Positions 34,659 to 43,731 of a stretch of DNA of 64,000 nucleotides are shown in pieces; position 1 is the stretch's first letter, and each line of letters begins with the position of its first letter. The DNA comes from Clostridium beijerinckii HUN142 (GTDB lineage Bacteria; Bacillota; Clostridia; Clostridiales; Clostridiaceae). The translations under genes were made by a program, and so were the position numbers. The stretch covers positions 1 to 64,000 of the forward strand of contig NZ_JHXK01000013.1 in the NCBI RefSeq assembly GCF_000621745.1, in the 5' to 3' direction. A model generated the notes under the pieces. It was given only the letters and a program-made list of their open reading frames with translations. It was not told where the DNA came from and did not search any database.

Positions 34659-34687
34659 TTTACAGTTGATAATCATTATCATATAAT
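34659..34687 (+). promoter_or_regulatory. Nramp gene promoter containing a Fur box
   Basis: TTTACA (34659-34664), 17-base spacer and TATAAT (34682-34687). The spacer contains TGATAATCATTATCA (34667-34681), an exact 7-1-7 inverted repeat matching the Bacillus Fur/Zur/Per-type consensus. Repressor bound there would occupy the spacer and exclude polymerase, so the transporter is probably induced by iron (or related metal) starvation. Confidence 0.88.
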
Positions 34688-34714
34688 AAGTAGAAGAAAG
34701 GAGTGGATCTATAT

Positions 34715-35959
34715 ATGAATGAGAAAAATAAAGATCTAACTAAAAATAAATTAATCGGAAAAGATCTATTAAAATATATTGGACCAGGAATTTTAGTTAC
34801 AGTAGGTTTTATAGATCCAGGAAATTGGGTATCAAACATTGCAGCCGGATCTAATTATGGTTATAAACTGCTTTGGATTGTTACTCTATCAACAATAATG
34901 CTAATAATATTACAACATAATGCTGCTCATTTAGGAATAGTAACAGGATTATGTATTTCGGAAGCAATTAATAAACATATAAATAAATTTTTAGGACGAG
35001 TAATTACAATAACAGCAATGTTAGCAGCAGTGAGTACTGCTATGGCAGAAGTATTAGGAGCAGCGATAGCTTTGGACATGTTATTTAATATTCCACTAAA
35101 ATTAGGTGCATTAATTTCTGCGTTAGTAATTATATTTATGCTATTTTCCAATTCATATAAGAAAATAGAAAAAGTAATAATTGGATTCGTATCAATTATA
35201 GGAATATCATTTATATTTGAAACTTTCTTGGTGAATATAAATTGGGGAGAAGCAATACGTAGTGCAGTTGTACCTAGTATTCCAGTAAATTCCCTACCAA
35301 TAATAATGAGTGTATTGGGGGCTGTAGTTATGCCACACAATTTATTTTTACATTCTGAGGTAATCCAGAGTAGAAAGTGGAATTTAAAAGATAAATCCAT
35401 ATTAGAGAGACAATTAAAGTATGAATTTATGGATACAATGTTATCAATGATAATTGGATTTATAATAAATAGTGCTATGATTTTAGTTGCAATAACATTT
35501 TATAATAATAATGTTCAGGTTACCGAACTTGAACAAGCTCAAACAATGTTAAAACCATTGCTTGGAAATTCAGCTTCGATAATATTTGCTATAGCATTGC
35601 TTTTTGCTGGATTAGCATCATCAGTTACAGCTGGTATGGCTGGAGGATCAATATTCGCTGGTTTATTTGGAGAAGAATATGATATAAACAGTAAAAGCAG
35701 TAAGATCGGAGTATTAATAACTATATTGGTTGCTTTAGTTATTATATTTTTTGTTAGCAATCCATTTGAGGGCTTACTTTATTCCCAAATGCTATTAAGT
35801 ATACAATTACCAATAACAATTTTTACACAAATATATTTAACATCATCAAAAGAAGTAATGGGAAAATATAAAAACACTACATTAGAAAAGATTGTTTTAT
35901 GGAGTATTGCAGGAATAGTTACTATTTTAAATGTCATGCTATTGATAAGTTCATTTTAA
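34715..35959 (+). CDS. Nramp family divalent metal transporter
   Basis: 414 residues from ATG 34715, 10 bases after AAAGGAG; the GTG at 34703 overlaps the ribosome site. Eleven or so membrane helices. The metal-binding motif of helix 1 is intact (GFIDPGNWVSNIAAGSNYG) and that of helix 6 reads VMPHNLFLHSEV. Bacterial Nramp proteins import Mn or Fe with protons. The Fur box in the promoter points to iron as the physiologically sensed metal. Single gene. Confidence 0.93.
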   Translation: MNEKNKDLTKNKLIGKDLLKYIGPGILVTVGFIDPGNWVSNIAAGSNYGYKLLWIVTLSTIMLIILQHNAAHLGIVTGLCISEAINKHINKFLGRVITITAMLAAVSTAMAEVLGAAIALDMLFNIPLKLGALISALVIIFMLFSNSYKKIEKVIIGFVSIIGISFIFETFLVNINWGEAIRSAVVPSIPVNSLPIIMSVLGAVVMPHNLFLHSEVIQSRKWNLKDKSILERQLKYEFMDTMLSMIIGFIINSAMILVAITFYNNNVQVTELEQAQTMLKPLLGNSASIIFAIALLFAGLASSVTAGMAGGSIFAGLFGEEYDINSKSSKIGVLITILVALVIIFFVSNPFEGLLYSQMLLSIQLPITIFTQIYLTSSKEVMGKYKNTTLEKIVLWSIAGIVTILNVMLLISSF

Positions 35960-36181
35960 GAAATATAGTAGTTCAAAATTGTAAGAGGGGCAGTTGTGCT
36001 CCCTTTTTTTATTCTTTAGAAATTTATATTCTAATAAAATCTGTGGATGAGGTACTGCTTGAGGGTATAACTTAAAAAAGGTTGATTGACTAGTTTTTAT
36101 ATTTTAAAAAGAATAAAAAAGAAATCTTATTCGCCTGCATAAAATGTTCTTATATGTAGCATAGCTGCCATTTCTGATGTG

Positions 36182-36261
36182 CAGATTTTTCTCACATGCG
36201 TTCGAAAAGGCAGATGCGTGAAAAAATCTCCGGCTTCACGGTCGCTTGCGATTTTGTTCTT
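36182..36261. repeat. Dispersed ~80-bp repeat, copy 2
   Basis: Counterpart of 6428-6505 in the same orientation, with conserved GAAAAGGCAGATG, TCTCCGG and GTCGC..GCGATT boxes. It is more G+C-rich than its surroundings. The rest of 35960-36404 shows no gene. Confidence 0.6.
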
Positions 36262-36404
36262 CTCTAGGAATTTTATAATTAGCTTGCTGTATTAGAGATA
36301 TGATAAGTTTATGAATAATTTGGAAATTAAGTTAAAAAGTATGGTAAAATTAGAATTAAATAAATATTGTAGAAATAATAATTTCTGAAAGGAACTGATA
36401 TTAA

Positions 36405-37388
36405 ATGAAAATTTTAGCATATAGTCATAGGCGCGATGAAACACAGTATTTTAAGGAATTTAGTAAAAAGTATAATGTTGAAGTTGTTTTATGTAATGAG
36501 GAACCAAATTTAGAAACAGCACATCTTGCAAAAGGTTTTGATTGTATCAGTATAATTACAACAAATATAAATTCGGAATTAGTTAAAAAATTTCATGAGT
36601 TAGGTGTTAAATTTATCTCAACAAGGACTATAGGATATGACCATATAGACTTGAAAAAAGCCAAGGAACTTGGTATTCGTGTGGGAAATGTAACTTATTC
36701 GCCAAATAGTGTAGCAGATTATACTATAATGCTAATATTAATGGCAGTTAGAAAAATCAAACTTATAATGGAAAGAAGTAATGTACAAGACTTTTCTTTA
36801 AGGGGTATTCAAGGTAAGGAATTACCTAATTTGACAATAGGTGTTATAGGTACAGGAAAAATAGGAAGGACTGTTATCAATCATTTAAGTGGTTTTGGTT
36901 GCAAAATATTGGCACATGATATTTATGAAAATGATGAAGTGAAATCAAATGCTGAATATGTAAAGTTGGACAATTTACTTAAAGATAGTGATATTATAAC
37001 TCTGCATATGCCCGCTACCGAGGAGAATTATCATATAATTAATAAGAAAGCTATTAAACTAATGAAAAACGGAGTTTTTATTGTTAATACTGCTCGTGGT
37101 TCATTAATTAATACAAATGATTTAATACAAGGCATTGAAAGTAAAAAGATAGGTGGAGCTGCTTTGGATGTAATTGAACAGGAATCTAATATTTATTATA
37201 GTGATCTAAAGGGCGAGACGTTAAAGAACAGGAATTTAGCGGTTTTGAATTCTTTTCCTAATGTAATAATAACACCTCATGCAGGCTTTTATACAGATCA
37301 AGCAGTAAGTGATATGATTGAAAATTCAATAAAAAGTTGCATATTATTCTCAGAAAATAAAGAGAACCCATGGGAGACAGATATATAA
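36405..37388 (+). CDS. D-2-hydroxyacid dehydrogenase, D-lactate dehydrogenase type
   Basis: 327 residues, VanH/D-LDH branch. ISTRTIGYDHIDLKKAKELGIRVGNVTYSPNSVADYTIML is the conserved inter-domain segment, IGVIGTGKIGRTV the NAD-binding glycine motif, NTARGSLINT carries the substrate-site Arg, and HAGFYTDQAV the catalytic His; Glu lies in ALDVIEQESNIYY. The enzyme reduces pyruvate to D-lactate with NADH, a fermentation outlet; other 2-keto acids are possible. Ribosome site AAAGGA is 10 bases before the ATG. Stands 92 bases ahead of superoxide dismutase. Confidence 0.9.
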   Translation: MKILAYSHRRDETQYFKEFSKKYNVEVVLCNEEPNLETAHLAKGFDCISIITTNINSELVKKFHELGVKFISTRTIGYDHIDLKKAKELGIRVGNVTYSPNSVADYTIMLILMAVRKIKLIMERSNVQDFSLRGIQGKELPNLTIGVIGTGKIGRTVINHLSGFGCKILAHDIYENDEVKSNAEYVKLDNLLKDSDIITLHMPATEENYHIINKKAIKLMKNGVFIVNTARGSLINTNDLIQGIESKKIGGAALDVIEQESNIYYSDLKGETLKNRNLAVLNSFPNVIITPHAGFYTDQAVSDMIENSIKSCILFSENKENPWETDI

Positions 37389-37480
37389 TATTATAAATAT
37401 AAGTTACAATACATAAATCATTTTTTCTTGCTAAAACTATTAATATTTCAAATTAATAAAATACTAAGGAGAGATGAAAT

Positions 37481-38095
37481 ATGTTTGATAAAATCCAATT
37501 ACCATATGCATTTGATGCATTAGAACCATATATAGATGCAGAAACAGTTGAAACACATTATAGTAAGCATCTTCAAAAATACGTAGACAACTTAAATTCA
37601 CTTATAAAAGGCTATGAACAGTATACAGAGGGAAAATCTTTAGATCAATTGCTAGCAAGTGTGAATGAATTGCCAGAAGAAATTAGGCAAGGAGTAATAG
37701 ATCAAGGTGGGGGAGTATCAAATCATAATTTATATTTTGCACTTCTTTCACCAACTCCAAAGAAAGCTCCAGAGGGAAAGTTATTAGAAGAAATATATAA
37801 TACATTTGGAGATTTAGATACTCTAAAAACCGAAGTAAGTAATGCTGCTATAGGTCAATTTGGATCTGGGTATGGTTTCTTAGTTAAAGATAAAGATGGA
37901 AAATTATCGGTAAGAAATACACTAAATCAAAATTCACCTGCTATGAATGGATTTGTTCCAATTCTGACTATAGATGTATGGGAACATGCTTACTATCTAA
38001 AGTATAAGAATTTAAGGGCAGATTATGTAAAAAACATATGGAATTTAATAGATTGGGAAAAAGTTGAAGGATTATATTTAAATTATACAATTTAA
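37481..38095 (+). CDS. Iron/manganese superoxide dismutase
   Basis: 204 residues. Metal ligands are in place: His26 (ETHYSKH), His82 (SNHNLYF), Asp165 and His169 (TIDVWEHAYY); Tyr34 is kept. Two usual features differ: the GGGHxNH motif is GGGVSNH (Val79 for His) and the GSGWxWL motif is GSGYGFL. It converts superoxide to peroxide and oxygen in the cytoplasm, an oxygen-protection function for an anaerobe. Ribosome site AAGGAGAG is 8 bases before the ATG. Confidence 0.93.
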   Translation: MFDKIQLPYAFDALEPYIDAETVETHYSKHLQKYVDNLNSLIKGYEQYTEGKSLDQLLASVNELPEEIRQGVIDQGGGVSNHNLYFALLSPTPKKAPEGKLLEEIYNTFGDLDTLKTEVSNAAIGQFGSGYGFLVKDKDGKLSVRNTLNQNSPAMNGFVPILTIDVWEHAYYLKYKNLRADYVKNIWNLIDWEKVEGLYLNYTI

Positions 38096-38113
38096 ATGCT
38101 TTTAATAATAGAA

Positions 38114-38158
38114 AATAAGACTAGAGAAGTTGAAGAATTTCTCTAGTCTTATTTTTTA
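38114..38158. terminator. Bidirectional terminator
   Basis: Perfect 15-bp stem AATAAGACTAGAGAA and complement, T-run on the right and A-rich left flank. Confidence 0.9.
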
Positions 38159-38190
38159 ATCAATTGTCAGAAATGCATAAAAGCTATCTT

Positions 38191-39291
38191 CTAATATAAT
38201 GAATCATTGTAAAAATAAGGTTTCCAATTGTTATAAATCTTTTCACTCCTTACGCAGTAGGTGATGTCTTCAGGGTTTAGAGCGGGATCTAAAAGGTTAA
38301 GTTTACTGCTAAAGGAATCAGAGAAAGCCCTAAGAGCATCAGGAATTGATTTAGCAGATAAATTGAAAGTTTCAAGTGGATTAGAATCACTGTCGATGTT
38401 TCTGGTTAATCCAGCAATTTTATATGCATCATTACCTGCTTCTTCTACCAATTCGTTTATATTTCTTTTTAAGTTTATATCATACTCGCTTGGGTAAGCT
38501 ACTTCTAAGTTAATTCTATAACAAATGTTTCTAGCTTTTACACAAGGTATTTCACTAGTAATTTCGTTGTCATCTATATAGCCTACTGTTTTATTCATAA
38601 CATCTTCTTTAATATCAGGTATATCTATTGAAGCTAAGGTTTTAGTATAAATATCCTTGCTTCCATTTAGTGAATATTCTTTTTGATTATTTAGAAATAA
38701 TGTTTTATCGCTTCTATTTAGATTCATACAATCATTACATTTCTCTTCTGTCTCTGAATCAGATCTGTAGCATATGAAAGAATCTATCCTTCTTAAATCT
38801 AATCCGAAATATACCCAATTTCTACGGAACCATCTAAAACCAGATACTGTACGTCTATTAACACTTAATAAGAAAGCCCAATAGTTTGTTCCATTTTCCT
38901 CCCAGATATATGTGTATTTATAAAGACAAAATCTTATAGAGTTAGAACTAACGGCTTTAGCATTTACTCCTCCACTAACTCCAATTTTTTGAACTCCAGA
39001 ATCATTTTTTCGTGGAATGTAATTAGGTGGTGGAGATTTTGGTGCTCCAGGAGGATTAAATACTCCACCGCCAGGATAATTAAAATTTGGAGAAGTGTCA
39101 TAATCAAAATTAGGAGGATTGAAATTAAAATTAGGTGGATAGTTGTCTAGTGGAGGAAAACCTCCGTTATTTGGTGTGAAAGGTGCACGCTTTTTTTCAA
39201 AAGATTCATCTAAAATTGGTGAAAATTCAAATTTATCAAAGTTTTCGAAGTCCACAGTATCTTCACTAGTGAACTCATTATCAATTAGCAT
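38191..39291 (-). CDS. Pro/Asn-rich protein of unknown function
   Basis: 366 residues, not recognised. Residues ~1-45 are acidic, ~45-100 a low-complexity tract rich in Pro, Asn, Phe, Tyr and Gly (repeats of PPNFN/PPNFD type), followed by a folded part with many aromatic residues and five or more cysteines (FICYRSDSETEEKCNDCMNL), then a helical C-terminus. No signal peptide or membrane helix. The Pro/Asn/Tyr-rich tract resembles structural surface proteins of spores, but that is only a resemblance. Ribosome site AGGAG is present. Confidence 0.65.
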   Translation of the reverse strand: MLIDNEFTSEDTVDFENFDKFEFSPILDESFEKKRAPFTPNNGGFPPLDNYPPNFNFNPPNFDYDTSPNFNYPGGGVFNPPGAPKSPPPNYIPRKNDSGVQKIGVSGGVNAKAVSSNSIRFCLYKYTYIWEENGTNYWAFLLSVNRRTVSGFRWFRRNWVYFGLDLRRIDSFICYRSDSETEEKCNDCMNLNRSDKTLFLNNQKEYSLNGSKDIYTKTLASIDIPDIKEDVMNKTVGYIDDNEITSEIPCVKARNICYRINLEVAYPSEYDINLKRNINELVEEAGNDAYKIAGLTRNIDSDSNPLETFNLSAKSIPDALRAFSDSFSSKLNLLDPALNPEDITYCVRSEKIYNNWKPYFYNDSLY

Positions 39292-39412
39292 TTATATTTT
39301 ACTCCTCGGAAATTAGTTATAGATAATATATTCATAAGAGTTGTAGATTGTTATAATTTACTTTAATATAATGCTTATATTTTTATATAATTTGATATTT
39401 GTTCTAAATATA

Positions 39413-40129
39413 CTAGTAGCTAATTTCAAAATCAATATAAGACGTATTAGGTAAGTCTTCTTTAACAATTTCATATGCTAGGTTTATCCAACTTTCGCAT
39501 GTATTAAGGATTATGCCATCGCTAGTTACAACATGATCCAATTTATTTAGGATAACATCTGCATTTGGAATAAGAAGAACTTCTATATCAAAGTTATATC
39601 TATCTAGAATTTCTAATATTCTTAATTTCAATCTTCCTGTATTAGAAACAGGGGAGTCAAGATAAAAAATGGCCTTTTGTATCTTCATTTTATCTAATCT
39701 TTTACCAATCAAATCTATTGCTATATCTGTTTTGTCAATTAACTTATATGTTCCTCGAAGTCCAGCTAAATCGCGGAATGTTCCATCCATACATTTAATG
39801 AGTGTTGAGTTTGACAAGGCTACTTCAAGAGTAATAATTATATTAAGACCATCAATATGTAGTGTGCTATTTTCATATTTATCTAATATTTTACGCTTCT
39901 GCCTGCTAGTAATATCTTTATAAGAAGATATGCTTCTTTTTAATGCTAATCTTTGCCTGGTAGAAAATAAAAAATGATTTCCAACAAACTCAACACTTTT
40001 ATCTATACCATATCCATGATTTATTAAGTAGCAGATATCTTTTTGAGCTTTTTTCAATAATGTTAAGTTCTTCTCGTCAAATTCAATCTTATCAGATGGA
40101 ATAAAGCCTCTTCGAATTATTTGTGTCAT
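39413..40129 (-). CDS. DUF434 family protein
   Basis: 238 residues. RRGFIPSDKIEFDEKNLTLLKKAQKDICYLINHGYGIDKSVEFVGNHFLFSTRQRLALKRS is the DUF434 signature, followed by a second conserved part, LHIDGLNIIITLEVALSNSTLIKCMDGTFRDLAGLRGTYKL, with conserved Asp and Gly residues reminiscent of a nuclease or NYN-type fold (DGLN, DGTFRD, YLDSPVSNTGRL). Function is not established. Ribosome site AGGAGG is 12 bases from the ATG. Single gene. Confidence 0.82.
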   Translation of the reverse strand: MTQIIRRGFIPSDKIEFDEKNLTLLKKAQKDICYLINHGYGIDKSVEFVGNHFLFSTRQRLALKRSISSYKDITSRQKRKILDKYENSTLHIDGLNIIITLEVALSNSTLIKCMDGTFRDLAGLRGTYKLIDKTDIAIDLIGKRLDKMKIQKAIFYLDSPVSNTGRLKLRILEILDRYNFDIEVLLIPNADVILNKLDHVVTSDGIILNTCESWINLAYEIVKEDLPNTSYIDFEISY

Positions 40130-40510
40130 ATAAATATGCCTCCTAAAGTGGTATTTATATCTATATAATTCCTAAGATTATCATAAATATATCTTGAATT
40201 ATAACATATTTATGTGAAAATAATACAAATAAGTTGTATATCACACAATCGGTAAATTGTTTTTTAGCAGGATGAGAGTAGGGGATGTAATTAAAAAATT
40301 GCAATCATTATTATATTTATATAGAAAGAAGGAAATATCAAGATATCAAATGTTAAGGGGATGTCTTGTTATTTGGCAATAAAGAATATAGCTACAGAAA
40401 TTCTAGTCATAGGAATTATTCCTAGATTAGAAATCTGCAGCTATATTATAATTAACTAAAGTATATTAATTTTACTATTTAAATTAAGTATATAATTAAT
40501 AGTAATTCAA
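40130..40510. other. Gap between DUF434 gene and ilvD
   Basis: No credible ORF. A large hairpin spans 40386-40446 with ATATAGCT..CAGA / TCTG..AGCTATAT arms and further inner pairing; on the minus strand it follows ilvD and may be its terminator. Confidence 0.5.
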
Positions 40511-42181
40511 TTAAAATTTAGGAATATCTAAGATAGCACCTCTATTTCCTGATGTAACAAGAGCGGCATATCTTGCAAGATAACCTGTCGTTATTTTTGG
40601 TTTTCTTGGTTTCCAGTTTGCTTTTCTTATTGCTAATTCTTCATCAGTAACTACAAAGTTAATTGTGTTAGCATTGATATCAATTTGAATTATATCTCCG
40701 TCTTCAATTAAAGCAATGTTGCCACCAACAGCGGCTTCAGGAGAAACGTGGCCAATTGAAGCGCCTCGACTTGCGCCACTAAAACGCCCATCTGTTATAA
40801 GAGCAACGGAGCTTCCAAGTCCTCTTCCTGCAATTGCAGAAGTTGGATTAAGCATTTCCCTCATTCCAGGACCTCCTTTTGGACCTTCATACCTAATAAC
40901 AACAACATCTCCACCAACAATTTTTCCTGTATTTATGGCTTCAAGGGCATCTTCTTCACAGTCAAACACTTTAGCTGGACCTTCATGTTTTAACATTTCC
41001 GGTACAACAGCCGAACGCTTAACGACACATGAATCAGGTGCTAGATTTCCTTTAAGAACTGCTATACCACCAGTTTGACTATATGGATTTTCGATAGGTC
41101 TAATAACTTCAGGATTTTTATTTATACATCCTTCAATGTTTTCGGCAATAGTTTTTCCTGTACATGTTAGTAGGTCGGTTTTTAATAAACCAAGCTTGTT
41201 TATTTCATTCATAACCGCATAAATCCCACCAGCGTCATTTAGATCTTCAATATAAGTATGTCCTGCAGGAGCAAGATGACAAAGGTTTGGTGTTTTTGCA
41301 CTAATTTCATTAGCGATATCAACATTTAAATCGAAACCAACTTCGTGTGCAATTGCAGGTAAATGCAGCATACTATTTGTACTGCAACCAAGAGCCATAT
41401 CCATAGTCATGGCATTCATAAATGCATCTTTTGTCATAATATCTCTTGGTGTTATGTTCTTTTCAAGTAGTTCCATGATTTTCATACCGGCATGCTTTGC
41501 AAGTTTTATTCTTTCAGAATAAACTGCAGGGATTGTACCATTACCTTGAAGTCCCATACCAAGTACTTCTGTTAAGCAGTTCATGCTGTTTGCAGTATAC
41601 ATTCCTGAACAAGAACCACAAGTAGGGCATACGTTATTTTCATATTCATCTAATTTTTCAGCGGTAATTTTTCCAGCATTGTAAGCACCAACAGCCTCAA
41701 ACATACTTGACAGGCTTGTCTTGCATCCGTCAACTTTTCCGGCAAGCATTGGTCCGCCGCTCACAAAGATAGTAGGAATATTAACCCTAGCTGCAGCCAT
41801 TAAAAGTCCAGGAACATTTTTATCACAATTAGGAACCATTACTAATGCATCAAAGGCATGCGCCATTGCCATAGCTTCAGTAGAATCTGCGATTAAATCC
41901 CTTGTAACTAATGAATATTTCATTCCTTCGTGTCCCATAGCAATACCATCACAAACGGCAATTGCAGGAAAGACAATTGGAGTACCTCCAGCCATTGAAA
42001 CTCCCATTTTTACAGCTTCTACTATTTTATCTAAATTCATATGACCAGGTACTATATCATTTTGTGAACTAACGATACCAATAAGAGGTCTTTCTATTTC
42101 TTCCTTTGTTAAACCTAATGCACTAAGTAATGAACGTTGAGGTGCACTTTTAGATCCTTTTGTTATAACATCACTTCTCAT
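40511..42181 (-). CDS. ilvD: Dihydroxy-acid dehydratase
   Basis: 556 residues from the ATG at 42181, 6 bases after AGAAGGAG; an upstream open reading is not supported. Iron-sulfur cysteines occur in PNCDKNVPG and [32 protein letters not shown] and [21 protein letters not shown] are family signatures. It removes water from dihydroxy acids to give the keto acids of valine and isoleucine. The gene stands without other ilv genes, next to a FadR-type regulator, so it may be a specialised or alternative copy, for example for sugar acids. Its promoter overlaps a motif shared with that regulator. Confidence 0.95.
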   Translation of the reverse strand: MRSDVITKGSKSAPQRSLLSALGLTKEEIERPLIGIVSSQNDIVPGHMNLDKIVEAVKMGVSMAGGTPIVFPAIAVCDGIAMGHEGMKYSLVTRDLIADSTEAMAMAHAFDALVMVPNCDKNVPGLLMAAARVNIPTIFVSGGPMLAGKVDGCKTSLSSMFEAVGAYNAGKITAEKLDEYENNVCPTCGSCSGMYTANSMNCLTEVLGMGLQGNGTIPAVYSERIKLAKHAGMKIMELLEKNITPRDIMTKDAFMNAMTMDMALGCSTNSMLHLPAIAHEVGFDLNVDIANEISAKTPNLCHLAPAGHTYIEDLNDAGGIYAVMNEINKLGLLKTDLLTCTGKTIAENIEGCINKNPEVIRPIENPYSQTGGIAVLKGNLAPDSCVVKRSAVVPEMLKHEGPAKVFDCEEDALEAINTGKIVGGDVVVIRYEGPKGGPGMREMLNPTSAIAGRGLGSSVALITDGRFSGASRGASIGHVSPEAAVGGNIALIEDGDIIQIDINANTINFVVTDEELAIRKANWKPRKPKITTGYLARYAALVTSGNRGAILDIPKF

Positions 42182-42226
42182 AGCATAATCTCCTTCTATA
42201 TAAAAATTATCGCGTTGTATATTTTT

Positions 42227-42255
42227 ATTATATGTTGTATGATGTCTGCTGTCAA
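42227..42255 (-). promoter_or_regulatory. ilvD promoter with shared operator-like motif
   Basis: Minus strand TTGACA (42250-42255), 17-base spacer, TATAAT (42227-42232). GACAGCAGACATCA (42240-42253) overlaps the -35 box and spacer; a 13-of-14 match stands in front of the gntR-type gene. Confidence 0.8.
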
Positions 42256-42319
42256 TTACAGAAGTCAATTCAAAATAAAAAAGTGCTATTTCTACAATAT
42301 AAAGAATTAGCACTTTTTT

Positions 42320-43006
42320 TTATTCATTAGATATATCCAAGTCTTTCATCGCCCGAATAATATGAAGTTTCATTGCAGTTTTTGCACCTTCAGCATCTCG
42401 AGCCTCCAAAAATTCCATTATCATACGATGATCGTTTAAAGTATTTTGAAGAATTGATTTATTTTCATCAGATAAAATAACACCATTATCAATTGCTTTA
42501 TATAATATAGGCATCAGTTTATTCATAAATTCATTGTGAGTGGCTTTTGCGATAGATTTATGGAAGGATCTCTCAACTTCTGTTCGATCTTCATTATTTA
42601 AGATCATTTCTTCTTCAAGTTTTCCGTAGTAGAGTATTCTTTCTAATTCCTTATCAGTAGCACGTTTAGCAGCATAGTAAGCCGTTTCAGGTTCAAAAAT
42701 TAATCTCATTTCATATAAATCTTTAACATCTAATTTTTGAGTAGAAATATTCTCTAAACCTATGTTCTCATTAATGTGTTTTAGTTCTGATACAAATGTA
42801 CCTTTACCTCGTCTAATTTCTAAAATATTGTGGGCAACTAAAATACGAATGGCCTCTCTTAGAGTAGTTCTGCTTACTTTTAATTCAGTTGAAAGCTCAT
42901 TTTCATTTGGCAGTTTATCACCAATGTTAAATCTTTTATCTATAGTAATCATTGCTAGTATATCATCAGCAACACTTTCTGATAAGCTTTTTTCTTTTCG
43001 TGGCAT
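42320..43006 (-). CDS. GntR-family regulator, FadR/FCD type
   Basis: 228 residues from ATG 43006, 7 bases after AAAGGAGG; a TTG two codons earlier is less likely. N-terminal winged helix (LSTELKVSRTTLREAIRILVAHNILEIRRGKGTFV) and a C-terminal FCD effector domain with metal-binding residues expected in FEPETAYYAAK, ERSFHKSIAKATHN and LNDHRMIMEFL. FCD regulators sense organic acids. It lies directly upstream of ilvD, 139 bases away, and likely regulates itself and ilvD through the shared motif. Confidence 0.92.
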   Translation of the reverse strand: MPRKEKSLSESVADDILAMITIDKRFNIGDKLPNENELSTELKVSRTTLREAIRILVAHNILEIRRGKGTFVSELKHINENIGLENISTQKLDVKDLYEMRLIFEPETAYYAAKRATDKELERILYYGKLEEEMILNNEDRTEVERSFHKSIAKATHNEFMNKLMPILYKAIDNGVILSDENKSILQNTLNDHRMIMEFLEARDAEGAKTAMKLHIIRAMKDLDISNE

Positions 43007-43035
43007 AAACAAACCTCCTTTTAGGTTATGTCTAT

Positions 43036-43081
43036 ATAATATAATAAAAAAGTGTATCTTTCAAGGGTGATGTCTGATGTC
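43036..43081 (-). promoter_or_regulatory. FadR-type gene promoter with tandem GACATCA
   Basis: Minus strand TTGAAA (43059-43064), 17-base spacer, TATTAT (43036-43041). GACATCAGACATCA (43068-43081), a perfect tandem heptamer, lies 3 bases upstream of the -35 box. Confidence 0.7.
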
Positions 43082-43103
43082 TTACGATTGATAATTGTTA
43101 TAA

Positions 43104-43142
43104 AAACAAAAATAAAGCTCGTCAGAATAATTCCAACGAGCT
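43104..43142 (-). terminator. Terminator of DUF1540 gene
   Basis: Minus strand AGCTCGT/ACGAGCT stem with 13-base loop and a T-rich run. Confidence 0.75.
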
Positions 43143-43153
43143 CATAGATAAAA

Positions 43154-43330
43154 TTAGATTTGATTTTCAGGGATGAATGTAGCACAGTCTGTTTCTTGAG
43201 TATCGCTAGCATTTTTAGGTTGTACTTCTATTTTTTCTGCACAACAGTGATCACCTGACATATAATATTGACATGTATTAACAACACATTTGATTCCTTG
43301 GTTTGGTGAGTCCATTTTTTCTGGTTTCAT
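43154..43330 (-). CDS. DUF1540 domain protein
   Basis: 58 residues, too short for routine ORF lists but convincing: ribosome site GGAGGT 10 bases before the ATG and own terminator. The cysteine pattern CVVNTCQYYMSGDHCCAEKI ... DCATF fits the DUF1540 domain, a small Cys-rich, probably metal-binding unit common in spore-formers. Function unknown. Confidence 0.85.
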   Translation of the reverse strand: MKPEKMDSPNQGIKCVVNTCQYYMSGDHCCAEKIEVQPKNASDTQETDCATFIPENQI

Positions 43331-43559
43331 AGTTGTTACCTCCTAATAATATTATTTTAATTAACAATAGTATTATTAGTTAATTGAATTTTTTTATACG
43401 AAAAAATATAAGTTATATTTTTCAATAAATGACTAAAGATAATTTTATTTATTATTTTACAAAATGTATTTTTTATCTTTTCATACCACTAATTGTTCGT
43501 TGATACGATTACATAATTATAGTAATATATAATTAACAATTAGATTAGGGGGGGTACAG

Positions 43560-43640
43560 ATGACATTTGTAATAATAACAGTATTTGTAATTTATTCAAT
43601 GGTACGCAAACCGAGTACCACATCCAATAAACAGAAATAG
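43560..43640 (+). CDS. 26-residue membrane peptide
   Basis: MTFVIITVFVIYSMVRKPSTTSNKQK-type product: a hydrophobic helix of about 14 residues with a basic, hydrophilic tail. It has a ribosome site (AGGGGGGGT, 5 bases from the ATG), a plausible promoter upstream (TTGATA-17-TAATAT at about 43500-43528) and a terminator downstream, so it forms a full transcription unit. A type I toxin or a regulatory membrane peptide would look like this; no antitoxin RNA was identified. Confidence 0.55.
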   Translation: MTFVIITVFVIYSMVRKPSTTSNKQK

Positions 43641-43700
43641 ATTTTAATATAATTAAAATTGTAAAGTTTAATAAAAAGTAGATATATAATTTAGCAGTAG

Positions 43701-43731
43701 AAAGAGTAGTTTTAAAAGCTGCTCTTTTTTG
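43701..43731 (+). terminator. Terminator after 26-residue peptide
   Basis: AAAGAGTAG/CTGCTCTTT stem with TTTTAAAAG loop region and T-run. Confidence 0.8.

Noticed and set aside
36182..36261. c-di-GMP (GEMM) riboswitch
   Set aside because: GCGTGAAAAAAT superficially resembles part of it, but the other conserved loops are missing and no gene follows closely.
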